A stretch of DNA of 6,091 bases from an uncultured Eubacteriales bacterium (lineage in GTDB: Bacteria > Bacillota > Clostridia > Christensenellales > Borkfalkiaceae). The notes below the pieces were generated by a model. It saw only the letters and a list, made by a program, of their open reading frames with translations. It was not told the DNA's origin and did not search any database. The position numbers and the translations under genes were made by a program. Location: contig CADBSX010000097.1 of assembly GCA_902797515.1 (NCBI GenBank), positions 1 through 6,091 on the forward strand. The letters are read 5' to 3'. The stretch's first letter is position 1. The number at the start of each line of letters is the position of its first letter. Positions 5,785 through 6,091 of this stretch are shown piece after piece.

Positions 5785-6091
5785 TCAGTTAAAGAAAAGT
5801 TCTTCTATCTTTTTTTCGTCGATCTTCGAGCCGATAACGCAAAGTCTTCCCGTGTAGTCGGGCGCTCCGAGACGAATTTCGTAATCGCCCGAAACGAGGT
5901 CGAAATAATACCATTTCTCGTTGTCTTTCGCCTTTACGATGCCTTTCGCGCGCAATATTACGCCGAGGTCGGAATTTTCATCGCAGAGCGCGGAAAGAAC
6001 TTTTTCGAGTTTTTCTTTCGTGAACGCGACGGGCGTTTCTTTGCCCCAACTCGTAAACACTTCGTCGGCGTGGTGGTGATGGTGATGATGC
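5785..6091 (-). CDS. CobW/COG0523-family G3E GTPase, C-terminal part only
   Basis: The frame enters from the right edge and ends at TGA 5785-5787, giving 101 residues. It opens with at least seven consecutive histidines (6070-6090), then ADEVFTSWGKE, which is the usual junction between the His-rich linker and the CobW C-terminal domain. That domain follows, with LGVILRAKGIV, WYYFDLVSGDYEIR and TGRLCVIGSKIDEKKIEELF. The N-terminal GTPase domain, P-loop and GCxCC motif lie outside the window. Members of this family act as metal chaperones or insertases for zinc, cobalt or iron-enzyme targets; the histidines suggest metal binding, but the metal cannot be told here. A GTG at 6060 is inside the conserved VFTSWG segment and is not the start. 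The next gene begins 23 nt downstream, so the two form an operon. Confidence 0.9.
   Translation of the reverse strand, partial: HHHHHHHADEVFTSWGKETPVAFTKEKLEKVLSALCDENSDLGVILRAKGIVKAKDNEKWYYFDLVSGDYEIRLGAPDYTGRLCVIGSKIDEKKIEELFFN

Noticed and set aside
5785..6060. A separate 91-residue protein starting at GTG 6060
   Set aside because: The frame continues upstream through ADE and seven histidines to the window edge. The GTG encodes the Val of the conserved VFTSWG segment, so this is the tail of a longer CobW protein.
6070..6090. Poly-histidine run as an expression-vector His tag
   Set aside because: It is in frame with the CobW C-terminal domain and joined by ADEVFTSWG, as in natural family members. 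There is no vector sequence nearby.

Overview
The window looks like chromosomal DNA from an endospore-forming member of the Clostridia or a related Firmicutes lineage, probably an uncultured gut-type organism (the lineage is inference). The strongest marker is a complete spoIIA operon (spoIIAA-spoIIAB-sigF), which is found only in endospore formers. Consensus-like sigma-A promoters, purine-rich ribosome binding sites and simple hairpin/U-run terminators fit the same group. Every supported gene lies on the minus strand, so the transcription order runs from high to low coordinates.

Right edge to 4789: the 3' part of a CobW/COG0523 (G3E) GTPase, entering the window in a poly-histidine linker and ending in the CobW C-terminal domain. 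After 23 nt comes a 310-residue relative that keeps the P-loop but lacks other G3E motifs and carries a C-terminal domain resembling the TIGR03943/DUF1980 family. A strong terminator closes this unit. The pair is most plausibly involved in metal, perhaps zinc, handling.

4779 to 3183: the spoIIA operon, which controls the first forespore-specific sigma factor. SpoIIAB holds sigma-F inactive and phosphorylates SpoIIAA; dephosphorylated SpoIIAA displaces SpoIIAB and frees sigma-F. The key residues of all three are visible. Ribosome binding sites place the spoIIAB and sigF starts downstream of their longest open frames. A hairpin overlapping the sigF stop codon ends the operon.

3173 to 2211: a DUF3737 beta-helix protein with its own promoter and terminator. 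2182 to 1: the first 690 codons of a BspA-type leucine-rich-repeat lipoprotein, open at the left edge, with about twenty 23-residue repeats broken by three copies of a second module. The promoters of these two genes are unusually alike: both have TTGCAA-N17-TATAAT and share a 12-nt block over the -35 box.

I see no RNA genes, CRISPR arrays, insertion sequences or phage genes. No clearly new multi-gene system is evident. The most promising leads are the degenerate G3E/TIGR03943-like fusion beside a His-rich CobW protein, and the matching promoters of the two solenoid-protein genes.
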